Part shown: positions 45,576 to 54,699 of the stretch, in pieces
How positions within the stretch are numbered: position 1 is the stretch's first letter
How the letters are laid out: each line of letters starts with the position of its first letter
Assembly: GCA_030432695.1 (NCBI GenBank)
Contig: JAUILN010000009.1
Coordinates: 434,001 to 498,000, forward strand
Direction: 5' to 3'
DNA length: 64,000 nucleotides
Origin: a bacterium
GTDB lineage: Bacteria > Planctomycetota > UBA1135 > UBA2386
Notes under the pieces: model-generated
Database searches by the model: none
What the model saw: only the letters and a program-made list of their open reading frames with translations
Told to the model about the DNA's origin: nothing
Program-made: the position numbers and the translations under genes

Positions 45576-46670
45576 ATGAACCCCGCACCTTCGCAGCAGC
45601 TTCCTGCTGTCGCGCCGTCGCCTGCGACACCGCCGCCCGAGCCGGCGCGTGCCGCCTGGCTCCTCGACGTCACCGAGGCGCTCTGCCGCGACGACACGAC
45701 CACCGGCGCCGAAGACCGCGGCCTCACCACGCTGCGTGCGCTGCTCGAATCGCTCGGCGCCGAGGTCGAGCTGCAGCGGGTCGCCGACGGCCGCCACAAC
45801 GTGCTGGCGACCTGGGGCGCGCCGCGGCTTTTGTTCTCCACCCATCTCGACACGGTGCCGCCGTACCTGCCGCCCGAGCGCCATGGCGACCGGCTGGAAG
45901 GTCGCGGCGCGTGTGACGCGAAGGGCCAGATCGCGGTGCAGCTCGCCGCGATCCGGCGGCTGCTCGACCGCCACGGCGCGGGTTTCGCGTGGCTCGGGGT
46001 GGTCGGCGAGGAGACCGACAGCCTCGGCGCCCAGCACGCCGCCGAGCTGGCGCCGCGGTTCCGGGACTGCGTGGCGGCGATCAACGGCGAGCCGACCAAG
46101 AACCTGCTGGCCACCGGCCAACGCGGCGCCTTGCAGCTGCAGCTCACGACCCACGGCGTCGCCGCGCACTCCGGGATGCCCGAGCGCGGCCGGTCGGCGA
46201 TCTGGCCGCTGATCGACTGGCTGGAGCGCATCCGCGGCATCGAGCAGCGCGGCGATCCCGATCTCGGTCCGGAGATCTGGAACCTCGGGACGATCGAGGG
46301 CGGCCGCGCGCCCAACGTCATCCCCGACCACGCCGCGGCGAAGTTGTTCGTGCGCTCGGTCCGCGGCTCGCGGTTCGAGGACGAGGTCCGTGCGATGGGC
46401 CCCGAGATCGGCGAGGTCACGCGGCTCGCCGAGACCGCGCCCGAGGTCTTCGACCGGCTGCCCGGCTTCGAGCACGCCTGCGTGCCATTCGGCAGCGACG
46501 CGCCGCGGCTCCGCGATCTGGTCGGCGGTCGGCGCGTGGTGCTGTGCGGGCCGGGCTCGATCGAGGTCGCCCACACCGACGCCGAGCACATCACCGGCGC
46601 CGAACTGGTTCGCGGCGAGGACCTGCTGGTCGAGGTGGCGGACGCGCTGCTCGGGGGAGTGACCCGATGA
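45576..46670 (+). CDS. dapE: M20 deacylase, probable succinyl-diaminopimelate desuccinylase
   Basis: 364 residues from ATG 45576. M20 zinc peptidase motifs: FSTHLDTVPP (His, Asp), GRGACDAKGQIAVQ with the bridging Asp, GEETDSLG with catalytic Glu pair, AAINGEPTKN, and the C-terminal AHTDAEHI. ArgE and DapE are hard to separate by sequence. The operon context (lysC, dapB, dapA, dapD, lysine riboswitch) argues for DapE. Its stop overlaps the lysC start (ATGA). First gene behind the riboswitch. Confidence 0.88.
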   Translation: MNPAPSQQLPAVAPSPATPPPEPARAAWLLDVTEALCRDDTTTGAEDRGLTTLRALLESLGAEVELQRVADGRHNVLATWGAPRLLFSTHLDTVPPYLPPERHGDRLEGRGACDAKGQIAVQLAAIRRLLDRHGAGFAWLGVVGEETDSLGAQHAAELAPRFRDCVAAINGEPTKNLLATGQRGALQLQLTTHGVAAHSGMPERGRSAIWPLIDWLERIRGIEQRGDPDLGPEIWNLGTIEGGRAPNVIPDHAAAKLFVRSVRGSRFEDEVRAMGPEIGEVTRLAETAPEVFDRLPGFEHACVPFGSDAPRLRDLVGGRRVVLCGPGSIEVAHTDAEHITGAELVRGEDLLVEVADALLGGVTR

Positions 46671-48073
46671 TCGTCATGAAGTTCGGTGGCTCGTCGTTGG
46701 CCGACGCGCCGCGCCTCCTGCAGGTCGCCGACCTGGTCCTCGCCGCCGAGCGCACGCCCTGCGTGGTGCTGTCCGCGCCCGGCGACTCCACCGACCGCCT
46801 GCTCGCGGTCGCCCGCGCCGCGGCGGCCGGTCGGGCCGACGAAGCGCGCGACGGCCTCGCGGAGCTGTTCACCCGTTGGACCGCCGAGGCCGAGCAGCTC
46901 GGCGTCGATCCCGAGCGGGTGCCGGCTCGCCTGCGCCGGTTGCGCGACGACGTCGAGCTGTTGCTGCTCGCCGCCGGCCGGGATCCCGCCGCGACGGCGC
47001 GGGTGACCGACGCGATCGTGGCCCATGGCGAGCGGATCTCGACCAGCCTGCTGTGCGACGTGCTGCAGCGCCGCGGCGCGCGGGTGGTGGAGGTCGACGC
47101 CCGCGACGTGGTGCGCACCGACCGCCGCTTCGGCCGCGCGCGCCCCGACCGCGCGGCGATCCGCGCGACCGCGCGCCAGTCGATCCTGCCGCATCTCGCG
47201 ACCGGCACCGTCGTCGTCACCCAGGGCTTCGTCGGCAGCGCTCCGGACGGCGCGACCACCACCTTGGGCCGCGGCGGCAGCGATTGGTCGGCATCGCTGC
47301 TCGGCGCGGCGCTCGGCGTCGAGGAGGTGCAGATCTGGACCGACGTCGAGGGCGTGCTGACCGCCGACCCGCGCGTGGTGCCCGAGGCGCGGCCGCTGGT
47401 TGCGCTCCGTCCCGAGGAGGCCGCCGAACTGGCGGCCTTCGGGGCCCGGGTCCTGCACCCCGCGACCATCCAGCCGGCGGTCGACGCCGGGATCCCGGTC
47501 ACCGTCCGCCACACCGGTCGCGCGCGTGGTTCCTTCACCCGGATCGCCGCCGACGTGCCGCGGGCCGGCTCCGGGATCGCCGCGATCGCCTCGCGCGGGC
47601 CGGTGTCGGTGCTGACGATGACCAGCCGGCGGATGCTGGAGGCCAGCGGCTACCTCGCCAAGCTGTTCGACGTGTTCGGCCAGCTCGGCGTCGCGGTCGA
47701 CCTGATCAGCACCGCGGAGGTCTCGGTGGCGTGCACGGTCGAGGCCGACGCGCCGATCGACGCCCTGCGCGAGGCCCTGGCCGAACTCGCGCACGTCGAG
47801 GTCACCACCGACCAGTCGATCGTCGCGCTGGTCGGCGAAGGCCTGCGTGGCACCGAACAGGTGCTCGAGCGGGCCTGCCGGAGCCTGGGCGCCCTGCTGC
47901 CGCGGATGGTCTGCTTCGGCGGCAACAGCCGCAACCTGTCGTTCGTGGTCGCGCGTGGCGAAGAGGTCGAGGTGGTCCGCCGCCTGCACGACGAGTTCCT
48001 GGGCGGCGATCGCCGATGGGACGCCGAGCTGGTCGGAACCGCCGCGTCGCTCCACCAGGAGGTGTCGCGATGA
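46667..48073 (+). CDS. lysC: aspartate kinase
   Basis: 468 residues from ATG 46667. It phosphorylates aspartate, the first step of the lysine branch. N-terminal IVMKFGGSSLADAP, then THGER-like AHGERISTSLL, GFVGSAPDGATTTLGRGGSD, and IWTDVEGVLTADPR of the kinase domain. The C-terminal ACT region is in ISTAEVSVACTVEADAPID, suggesting feedback control. Overlaps dapE and dapB by 4 bp each. The single-chain, about 470-residue form resembles the E. coli LysC type rather than the two-subunit Bacillus type. Confidence 0.94.
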   Translation: MIVMKFGGSSLADAPRLLQVADLVLAAERTPCVVLSAPGDSTDRLLAVARAAAAGRADEARDGLAELFTRWTAEAEQLGVDPERVPARLRRLRDDVELLLLAAGRDPAATARVTDAIVAHGERISTSLLCDVLQRRGARVVEVDARDVVRTDRRFGRARPDRAAIRATARQSILPHLATGTVVVTQGFVGSAPDGATTTLGRGGSDWSASLLGAALGVEEVQIWTDVEGVLTADPRVVPEARPLVALRPEEAAELAAFGARVLHPATIQPAVDAGIPVTVRHTGRARGSFTRIAADVPRAGSGIAAIASRGPVSVLTMTSRRMLEASGYLAKLFDVFGQLGVAVDLISTAEVSVACTVEADAPIDALREALAELAHVEVTTDQSIVALVGEGLRGTEQVLERACRSLGALLPRMVCFGGNSRNLSFVVARGEEVEVVRRLHDEFLGGDRRWDAELVGTAASLHQEVSR

Positions 48074-48825
48074 CTGTGCCGCACATCGGTCTGTTCGGCG
48101 CCGGTCGACTCGGCAGCGCGTTGGCGGCGGGTCTCGGAGACCAGGTCCGTTGGCAGGTCACCCGTGAGGAGCCGCCGCAGGTCGAGGTCGACGTCGCGGT
48201 GGAGGTCTCCGGCCCGGACGCCGTCGAGCGACGCCTCGACTGGGCGATGGAGCACCGGGTGCCCCTGGTGATCGGCAGCACTGGCTGGCGCATCGACGAC
48301 CTGCACGCGCGGGTCGGCGAGCGGATCGGCGTGGTCGTCGCGCCGAACTTCTCGCTCAGCGTCGCCCTGCTGGCCCGGCTCGCCGCGGTGCTGGGCCGCT
48401 TCGCGGGTGCCGACCCGACGCGCGACCCCTACGTCTTCGAGCACCATCGCCCGAGCAAGCGCGACGCGCCCTCGGGCACCGCGCGCCTGCTCGCCGACGC
48501 GATGGTCGCGGGCTGCGCCCACAAGACCGCGTGGCGGGTCGGCGGCGTCGGCGACGGCCCGCTCGCGCCCCAGGAACTCGGTGTCGCGGTGCTGCGCTCG
48601 GGCCACACCTACAGCGAGCACCGGATCGGCTTCGACGCGCCGGGCGAGGTCCTCGAGGTCCGCCACACGACGCGGAGCCCCGAGGTGTTCGTCGATGGTG
48701 TCCGCCACTGCGTGCGCTGGATCCGGGGTCGAACCGGCGTGCACTCGATGGACGACGTCGCCGCCAGCCTGCTCGATCCACTGTTCCTTGGCCAGATCCC
48801 CGTCCCGACCGGAGAAGTCGCATGA
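48070..48825 (+). CDS. dapB: 4-hydroxy-tetrahydrodipicolinate reductase
   Basis: 251 residues. NAD(P)-binding loop GLFGAGRLGSALA, IGSTGWRIDDL, VVVAPNFSLSVALL, and the catalytic block EHHRPSKRDAPSGTA, all as in DapB. The chain is slightly short. It reduces the DapA product. Starts by ATGA overlap with lysC and ends by ATGA overlap with dapA. Confidence 0.93.
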   Translation: MTVPHIGLFGAGRLGSALAAGLGDQVRWQVTREEPPQVEVDVAVEVSGPDAVERRLDWAMEHRVPLVIGSTGWRIDDLHARVGERIGVVVAPNFSLSVALLARLAAVLGRFAGADPTRDPYVFEHHRPSKRDAPSGTARLLADAMVAGCAHKTAWRVGGVGDGPLAPQELGVAVLRSGHTYSEHRIGFDAPGEVLEVRHTTRSPEVFVDGVRHCVRWIRGRTGVHSMDDVAASLLDPLFLGQIPVPTGEVA

Positions 48826-49730
48826 GTCCACCAGTCCTCTCGTTCGGCGACGGCCTCGGGGTCGCGCTGGTCACTCCGTTCCGCGCCGACGGCGCACTCG
48901 ACGAACCGGCGCTGCTCCGCCTGGTCGACCATGTGGTCTCCGGCGGCGCCGATTTCCTGGTGGGGCTCGGCTCGACCGGTGAGGCCGGGCTGCTCGAGGC
49001 GGCGGAACGGGCGCGGGTCATCGAGCTGCTGGTCGCCCATCGTCGCGGTCTGCCGCTGGTGGTCGGCATCGCCGGTTCGTCGACGGCGGAGGCGGTGCGG
49101 CGCGCGCGCGAGGCGCTCGCGGCCGGCGTCGACGGCTTGTTGGTCGCGGCCCCCGCCTACGTGAAGCCGACCCGGGACGGCGTGGTCGCGCACTTCGAGG
49201 CGGTGGCCGCCGCGGTGCCGTCGCTGCCGCTGATCGCCTACAACGTGCCGTCCCGCAACGCCGTCCATCTCGATGCCGAGGTCGTGCAGCGGCTGTGGCG
49301 CCTGCCGCAGGTGGTCGCCCTGAAGGAGTCGAGCGGCGATCTGATGCACATCTCGCGGGTCGCGGCGGCGCTGCCCGAGGGCCGGTGCCTGCTGGCGGGC
49401 GACGATGCGTTGACGCTGCCGATCGTCGCCATCGGCGGGTGCGGCGTGGTGTCGGTGGCCGGCAACGTCCTGCCGGGAGCGATGCGTGAGCTGCTCCTGG
49501 CGGCGCGCGCCGGAGACCTCGAGACCGCGCGGTTCCTCAACAACCGACTGCAGCCATGGTTCGACGCCTTGTCGGCGGAGCCCAACCCGGTGCCGGTGAA
49601 GGCGGCCCTGGAGTCGTCGGGGCTGCCCTGTGGTGCTCCGCGCCTGCCGTTGCTGCCGGCCGCCGAGGCGACCCGTCGGCGGCTCGGCGCGACCTTGCCG
49701 GTCCACCACGAGGTGCTGACCCATGGATGA
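48822..49730 (+). CDS. dapA: 4-hydroxy-tetrahydrodipicolinate synthase
   Basis: 302 residues. Class I aldolase that condenses pyruvate and aspartate semialdehyde. Motifs: VALVTPFRADGALDE, LGSTGEAGLL (normally GTTGE), AYNVPSRN with the active-site Tyr, and ALKESSGDLMHI with Schiff-base Lys. The end of the gene overlaps dapD by 8 bp. Confidence 0.94.
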   Translation: MSPPVLSFGDGLGVALVTPFRADGALDEPALLRLVDHVVSGGADFLVGLGSTGEAGLLEAAERARVIELLVAHRRGLPLVVGIAGSSTAEAVRRAREALAAGVDGLLVAAPAYVKPTRDGVVAHFEAVAAAVPSLPLIAYNVPSRNAVHLDAEVVQRLWRLPQVVALKESSGDLMHISRVAAALPEGRCLLAGDDALTLPIVAIGGCGVVSVAGNVLPGAMRELLLAARAGDLETARFLNNRLQPWFDALSAEPNPVPVKAALESSGLPCGAPRLPLLPAAEATRRRLGATLPVHHEVLTHG

Positions 49731-50553
49731 GTCGGCGCTGTTGGAGTTCTACTCGCGCGGTGACGAGGAGTTGGCCGGCGACCCGGGCTGGGAGACCGCG
49801 CACGAGGCGCTGTTGACGGCGCTGGAGTCGGGCGCGCTGCGCGCCGCCGAGCGCGGGCCGGACGGTTCGTGGGGTGCGGTCGAGTGGGTCAAGCGGGCGA
49901 TCCTGGTCGGCTTCCGCCGCTCGACCACGGTGGCCGTCGGCGTCGCGGCGGGCACCGCGTTCTTCGACCGCGCGGCCTACCCGGCACGGACCCTCGGCCT
50001 GGAGGATGGCGTGCGGCTGGTCCCCGGCGGTTCGTCGATCCGCCGCGGCGCGCACGTCGCGGCGGGGACCGTGGTGATGCCGCCGGCGTACGTCAACGTC
50101 GGTGCCTTCGTCGGCGCCGGTTCGATGGTCGACAGCCACGCGTTGGTCGGCTCGTGTGCGCAGGTCGGCCAGCGCGTGCATCTGAGTGCCGGTGCGCAGC
50201 TCGGCGGCGTGCTGGAGCCGGTCCACGCCAAGCCGGTGGTGATCGAGGACGACGTGTTCGTCGGCGCGCTGGTCGGAGTCTTCGAGGGCGTGGTGGTCCG
50301 CGAGCGGGCGGTGCTGGCCGCCGGCGTGGTGCTCACCGCCGCGACCGTCGTCTACGACCTGGTCGAGGAGCGCGAGCTGCGCGGCGAGATCCCACCCGGC
50401 GCGGTGGTGGTGCCGGGCAGCCGGCCGGCGCGTGGTGCGTTCGCGCGCGAGCACGGCCTGCAGCTCGCTGCACCGGTGGTGGTGAAGTACCGCGACGAGC
50501 GGACCGCGGCGGCGACGGTGCTCGAGGAGGCGCTGCGGGCGGGGGGTGGCTGA
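49723..50553 (+). CDS. dapD: tetrahydrodipicolinate N-succinyltransferase
   Basis: 276 residues with a left-handed hexapeptide-repeat beta-helix (VAAGTVVMPPAYVNVGAFVG, AQVGQRVHLSAGAQLGGVLE, IEDDVFVGALVGVFEGVVVR). It transfers succinyl from CoA to the DapA/DapB product, so the organism uses the succinylase lysine route, matching DapE. Last gene of the operon; a convergent gene starts 19 bp on. Confidence 0.94.
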   Translation: MDESALLEFYSRGDEELAGDPGWETAHEALLTALESGALRAAERGPDGSWGAVEWVKRAILVGFRRSTTVAVGVAAGTAFFDRAAYPARTLGLEDGVRLVPGGSSIRRGAHVAAGTVVMPPAYVNVGAFVGAGSMVDSHALVGSCAQVGQRVHLSAGAQLGGVLEPVHAKPVVIEDDVFVGALVGVFEGVVVRERAVLAAGVVLTAATVVYDLVEERELRGEIPPGAVVVPGSRPARGAFAREHGLQLAAPVVVKYRDERTAAATVLEEALRAGGG

Positions 50554-50571
50554 GCCCGAAGCGCGAGACGA

Positions 50572-52260
50572 TCAGTCGTCGCGGAACAGCTGCTCCTCGG
50601 GGGGGACCCAGAAGCGCTCGAAGTGCAGGCCGAGCGGTCCCGGCGTGGCGTCCCGGAAGCGTCGGTGGATCAACAGCTCGATCCTCGGATAGAGGAGCAA
50701 CGTGGTCGGCTGGTCGCGGTGGATCAGCGCCTGTGCGCGCTGCTCGAGCTGGATCCCGAACTCGTTGTCCATCGTCTCCGAGAGCTGCCGACCGATCTCG
50801 TCGAGTTCCTCGTTGCGGTAGCCGAAGTCGTTGCTGCCCGAGCCGAGGATGTGAGCCGGGTTCCGGCGGTAGGAGTTGTTCTCGACGTGGAGGTAGGCGT
50901 CGAAGGCGCCCTGGTCGCGCCGTGCGGCGATCGACTGCGGATCGAGCGGCAGCGGGATCAGCTCGAGTCCCGCCGAGGCGAACGCCGGCTTCGCGAACTC
51001 GAGGATCCGACGCATCGTGGTGACCGGAGGGAAGAGGATCTCGATCCTCGTGCCGGCAGGAACTCCGGCTTCTTCGAGGAGCGCTCTCGCGGCGACCGGA
51101 TCGAACGGCAGCTCCTTCAGTTCGACGGATCCGCCGGGTTCCTCCGGCTTGTAGAACCCGTGAGCGACCCGGCCCACGCCGGCGAAGATCTCACGGAGGA
51201 TCGACTCCCGGTCGAACAGCATCGTCAGCGCACGCCGGACCCGGCGGTCACCCAGCGGCGCGTGTTCGTGGTTCCAGATGACCTGGTAGCTGTGGATGTG
51301 GTACGGCTCGTAGGTGTGGATCGCGAATCCGTCGCGCAGTTCTGGGTGTTGTGCGAGGATCGCGGCCGCGGACGTGCCGCCCGAGGGGTTGAACCAGTCG
51401 ACTTCGCCGCGCCGCAGCGCGGCCAATCTGGTGGCTTCCTCGCTGAGGAACCGGATCTGCAGGCCGGCGAGGTTCCATCCATCCGGTTGCGCCGTGCGGC
51501 GCCAGGAACGCTCGTTCCGGTTCAGGTCCAGTCGGCCCTCGGACTGTGCTTCGGCGAGGCTTGCCGAGGCGATCTGGTAGGCGCCCGTTCCGGGCCCGCA
51601 ATCGCGGATGCCGGCGAGAGCGGTGATGAACGCGTCGTCGATCTCGCCGGAGGCTCTACCGTCCAACGCTCGCGAGACCCGCTCGACGAACCAGTCACGA
51701 CGAACGATGCAGACGTGCTGTCCCAGCAGTCTGGCGTTCGGCCCGGTCTCGTCCCTGCGCTCGAGTTCGATCGTCCGGCCGTCGAGGGCCTCCGCGCGAG
51801 CGAGCTGGCCGATCACGTAGCTCATGTCGCTGCCGTCGCGGAGCAACGGGTGGCTGGCTACCTGCAGCGTGAACCGCAGGTCCTCGACGCTCACCGGAGT
51901 GCCGTCCGGAAAGCGCAGATCGTCGCGGAGTCGGAACCGCACCACGAGGCCGTCCTCTTCGTGGTCCAGCGCCGCTGCCGGTCGCAGTTCACCGGTCTGC
52001 GAGTCGCGGTCGTAGAGCGCGTCGTGGGTGTAGGGCAGCACGTAGCGGATTGCCACCGGGTCGGTCGTCGTGAATGGATTCAACGACGTCGGTGGCGGGA
52101 TCGGCGAGCGGCAGACCCCGCCTTGCGGGTGGCGCCGCGTGTCGCGGACCGCGGGGTCGACCGGGAAGTGCTGCGCCGCGCGACCCGAGGACAGCCAGAC
52201 GACGAGACCGCCGAGGAGGGCCAGCAGCAGGACGCAGGCGGCGACGAGTGCCAGGCGCAT
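50572..52260 (-). CDS. family 5 extracellular solute-binding protein
   Basis: 562 residues. An N-terminal anchor (LVAACVLLLALLGGLVVWL) without a lipobox Cys. The SBP_bac_5 fold: SLNPFTTTDPVAIRYVLPYT, FRLRDDLRFPDGTPVSVEDL, VRRALTMLFDRESILREIF, and ARALLEEAGVPAGTRIEIL. Such proteins feed oligopeptide, dipeptide or nickel ABC importers. No permease or ATPase gene is nearby, so the partner transporter is elsewhere or the protein acts alone. It is divergent from the next gene. Confidence 0.88.
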   Translation of the reverse strand: MRLALVAACVLLLALLGGLVVWLSSGRAAQHFPVDPAVRDTRRHPQGGVCRSPIPPPTSLNPFTTTDPVAIRYVLPYTHDALYDRDSQTGELRPAAALDHEEDGLVVRFRLRDDLRFPDGTPVSVEDLRFTLQVASHPLLRDGSDMSYVIGQLARAEALDGRTIELERRDETGPNARLLGQHVCIVRRDWFVERVSRALDGRASGEIDDAFITALAGIRDCGPGTGAYQIASASLAEAQSEGRLDLNRNERSWRRTAQPDGWNLAGLQIRFLSEEATRLAALRRGEVDWFNPSGGTSAAAILAQHPELRDGFAIHTYEPYHIHSYQVIWNHEHAPLGDRRVRRALTMLFDRESILREIFAGVGRVAHGFYKPEEPGGSVELKELPFDPVAARALLEEAGVPAGTRIEILFPPVTTMRRILEFAKPAFASAGLELIPLPLDPQSIAARRDQGAFDAYLHVENNSYRRNPAHILGSGSNDFGYRNEELDEIGRQLSETMDNEFGIQLEQRAQALIHRDQPTTLLLYPRIELLIHRRFRDATPGPLGLHFERFWVPPEEQLFRDD

Positions 52261-52382
52261 GGTGGCACGTTACGGGGCTCGCGCCGGGGCTGCGGGTGGT
52301 GACGTCAGTTTCTCCGCGGTCGGTCACACGTGACGCGTTCCGCCGCGTGTCGTGCGCTTCGCGAGCCGCTACCATCCGGGCC

Positions 52383-53501
52383 ATGACCCGTCAGTCAGCC
52401 CTTCCCTCGTCCCGCACCGTGCTTCTCGGCCTCGCCCTCGCCCTCCTCGGCCAGCCGGTCCTCGCCCAGCAGCCCTCGGACTTCACCGTCGAGATCGACC
52501 TGGAGCGCGAGCCGGTCCAGAACCAGGAGAACACCGGCACCTGCTGGAGCTTCGCCACCACGTCGTTCCTGGAGAGCGAGATCCGCCGCCTGCAGGGCGA
52601 GCAGATCGACCTGTCGGAGATGTACTTCGTGCGCTGCGCCTACCAGGAGAAGGTCCGGCGCTACGTGATGCTGCACGGCAAGACCCAGTTCTCGCAGGGT
52701 GGCCTGAGCCACGACGTGATCGCGATGGCGCGGCTCTACGGCCTGTCGCCGGTTGCGGCGTACGACGGACTTCCCGGTCAGCAGACCCGCCACGACCACT
52801 CGGAGCTCGAGAAGGTCCTCAAGGCGATGGCCGACGTCTACGCCGAGGAGCAGCGTCCCGGTCCGCAGGGTGCCGCCGCGGTGGCCGGCGTGCTCGACGC
52901 CTACCTCGGCGCCGCACCCGAGCGCATCCAGGTCGATGGCGCCGAACTCACTCCGCAGCAGTACGCCAGCGAGGTCGCACGCCTGCCGCTCAACGACTAC
53001 GTCGAGCTGATGTCGTTCGCCTCCGAGCCGTTCGGTCAGGAGGCCGAGCTGCTGGTCCCGGACAACTGGATGCGCTACGCGGGCTACTGGAACGTGCCGA
53101 TCGACGAGTTCCTGGCCAACGTCGACCACGCCCTCGAGAACGGCTTCTCGATCGCGCTCGACTGCGACGTCTCCGAGCCGGGCGCCAACAACCGCAGCGG
53201 CGTCTACCAGCTCCCCGCCGCACTCGAGCGCCGCAGCATCACCGACGACCTGCGCCTCGAGCTGTTCGAGAACCGTGAGACCACCGACGACCACCTGATG
53301 CACATCGTCGGCCGCGCCAAGCACGAGGACGGCCGGGTCTTCTACGTGGTCAAGAACTCCTGGGGCAAGCGCGGCCCGTTCGAGGGCAACCTGATGATGT
53401 CCCGGAACTACCTCGCGCTGAAGACCCTCGCGGTGATGGTCCACGTCGATGGTGTGAAGCCGCAGACGCGGCAGAACTTCCGGCCGGCGCGCGGGGAGTG
53501 A
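52383..53501 (+). CDS. secreted bleomycin-hydrolase-like C1 protease
   Basis: 372 residues from ATG 52383 with a signal peptide (VLLGLALALLGQPVLAQ). The active site is in NQENTGTCWSFATTSFLESE (Gln, then nucleophile Cys before WSF), with His in DDHLMHIVGRAK and Asn in VVKNSWGKRG. This matches the C1B (PepC/bleomycin hydrolase) layout. Classical members are cytoplasmic; this one is exported. Its relative is the papain-like gene at 33242-34648. Confidence 0.9.
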   Translation: MTRQSALPSSRTVLLGLALALLGQPVLAQQPSDFTVEIDLEREPVQNQENTGTCWSFATTSFLESEIRRLQGEQIDLSEMYFVRCAYQEKVRRYVMLHGKTQFSQGGLSHDVIAMARLYGLSPVAAYDGLPGQQTRHDHSELEKVLKAMADVYAEEQRPGPQGAAAVAGVLDAYLGAAPERIQVDGAELTPQQYASEVARLPLNDYVELMSFASEPFGQEAELLVPDNWMRYAGYWNVPIDEFLANVDHALENGFSIALDCDVSEPGANNRSGVYQLPAALERRSITDDLRLELFENRETTDDHLMHIVGRAKHEDGRVFYVVKNSWGKRGPFEGNLMMSRNYLALKTLAVMVHVDGVKPQTRQNFRPARGE

Positions 53502-53528
53502 GGCTTCGGCTGCCCGGCCGGGGTGCCG

Positions 53529-54680
53529 TCACTCCGGCCCGAGTCGGCCGGCCGCTTCGAGTGCCTCCACGATCGACGTGGTCCATCGGTCGTCGTCGAC
53601 GAGGACGTGCTGCGACAGGTGACCTGCGCAGGTCGGGTGCGCGGGGAGGAGGCGGGTGGGCACGAACCGGAACTCCCACCGCATCGAGATGGGGTGCAGG
53701 CACGCGGCCAGCACGTCGAACTGCTCAGGCCGGTAGTAGCGGCTGCAGGGATTGCCGATCGCGGCGCGAGTCTTCTGGAAGTCGACCTTCGGAAGGCTGC
53801 GCGTGAGGGTGCGTGCCGAGTTCTTGCACTCGATGCGGAAGCGCCGGCCCTGGAAGCCGACCTCGAAGTCGGGCTCTCCGTCCACGTCGAGTTCCTGGAC
53901 CCGATCGATCTCGGGCTCGGAGTGGAGCAGGCGGTTCAGATGGATCTCGGCTGCCGCTCCACGGATCGCGACCAGCAGGCGGCTCCGCGCGTTGACTCCG
54001 TCGAGGATCTCTGCTGCGGGAAGTCCGAGCAGCCGTTCGACGACGTGCTGTTCGTCCGCGCCGAAGATCCGTTCCTCGATGGCGAGCAGTCGTTCGCCGG
54101 GCGGGACCCCGGTCGTCTGCTGTTCGAGGAGCACGTAGTCCGCGAAGCGCTCCGGTCTCAGGCCGAGCATTGCCTCGGTCTGCAGATTGGCGAAGCCGCG
54201 GTCGGGGAGTGCGCGGTGGGAGTCTCTCTGCTCGCGCTCCCAGCCGGTCCAGCCGGTGTGTTGCACGCGCTCGATGTGCTCGGTCCGGAAGTAGATCGAG
54301 CGCGAGAACCACGTGGGGTTGTAGATGGTCGGGTCGACCGCGACGACGATGCCGGCGTCCAGGTGCACGCCGAACATCAGAGTCAAGCGGTGCGGCTCGG
54401 TGGGAATGTGGATCGCGTGGGCGCGGTGGAAGTCGCTCCCGTACTTGATCTGGAACCGGTGCTCGTCCGAAGGTCGGTTCCGCTGCCGGTACTCGTTCGC
54501 GTAGAACGCGTAGCAGATCAGCTCGATCGGTGCGCCCCACGGCGCGATGACCGAGAAGACGAAGGGGGCGATTCCTGGGTCCGGCTCGCACTCGATCTGG
54601 AAGCCGGATCCGGTCAGCGCTTCGCGAACGAAGCGGACCAGTTCGACCTTGTCGCCACGACGGACGTGGTAGGTCTCCAT
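53529..54680 (-). CDS. type II restriction endonuclease, PD-(D/E)xK
   Basis: 383 residues from ATG 54680. A PD-(D/E)xK-type active site is at GEPDFEVGFQGRRFRIECKN: Asp271, Glu284, Lys286. The N-terminal 250 residues are unlike any family I recognise, and would carry DNA recognition. It lies 19 bp after the methyltransferase gene on the same strand. Recognition sequence unknown. A cytosine-methyltransferase partner plus this nuclease motif make a type II restriction-modification system likely. Confidence 0.85.
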   Translation of the reverse strand: METYHVRRGDKVELVRFVREALTGSGFQIECEPDPGIAPFVFSVIAPWGAPIELICYAFYANEYRQRNRPSDEHRFQIKYGSDFHRAHAIHIPTEPHRLTLMFGVHLDAGIVVAVDPTIYNPTWFSRSIYFRTEHIERVQHTGWTGWEREQRDSHRALPDRGFANLQTEAMLGLRPERFADYVLLEQQTTGVPPGERLLAIEERIFGADEQHVVERLLGLPAAEILDGVNARSRLLVAIRGAAAEIHLNRLLHSEPEIDRVQELDVDGEPDFEVGFQGRRFRIECKNSARTLTRSLPKVDFQKTRAAIGNPCSRYYRPEQFDVLAACLHPISMRWEFRFVPTRLLPAHPTCAGHLSQHVLVDDDRWTTSIVEALEAAGRLGPE

Positions 54681-54699
54681 CGCTCGGGCTCTCGTGCCT

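Noticed and set aside
45576..46670. Acetylornithine deacetylase (argE)
   Set aside because: The motifs fit both families, but the gene is inside a riboswitch-controlled lysine operon with dapD.
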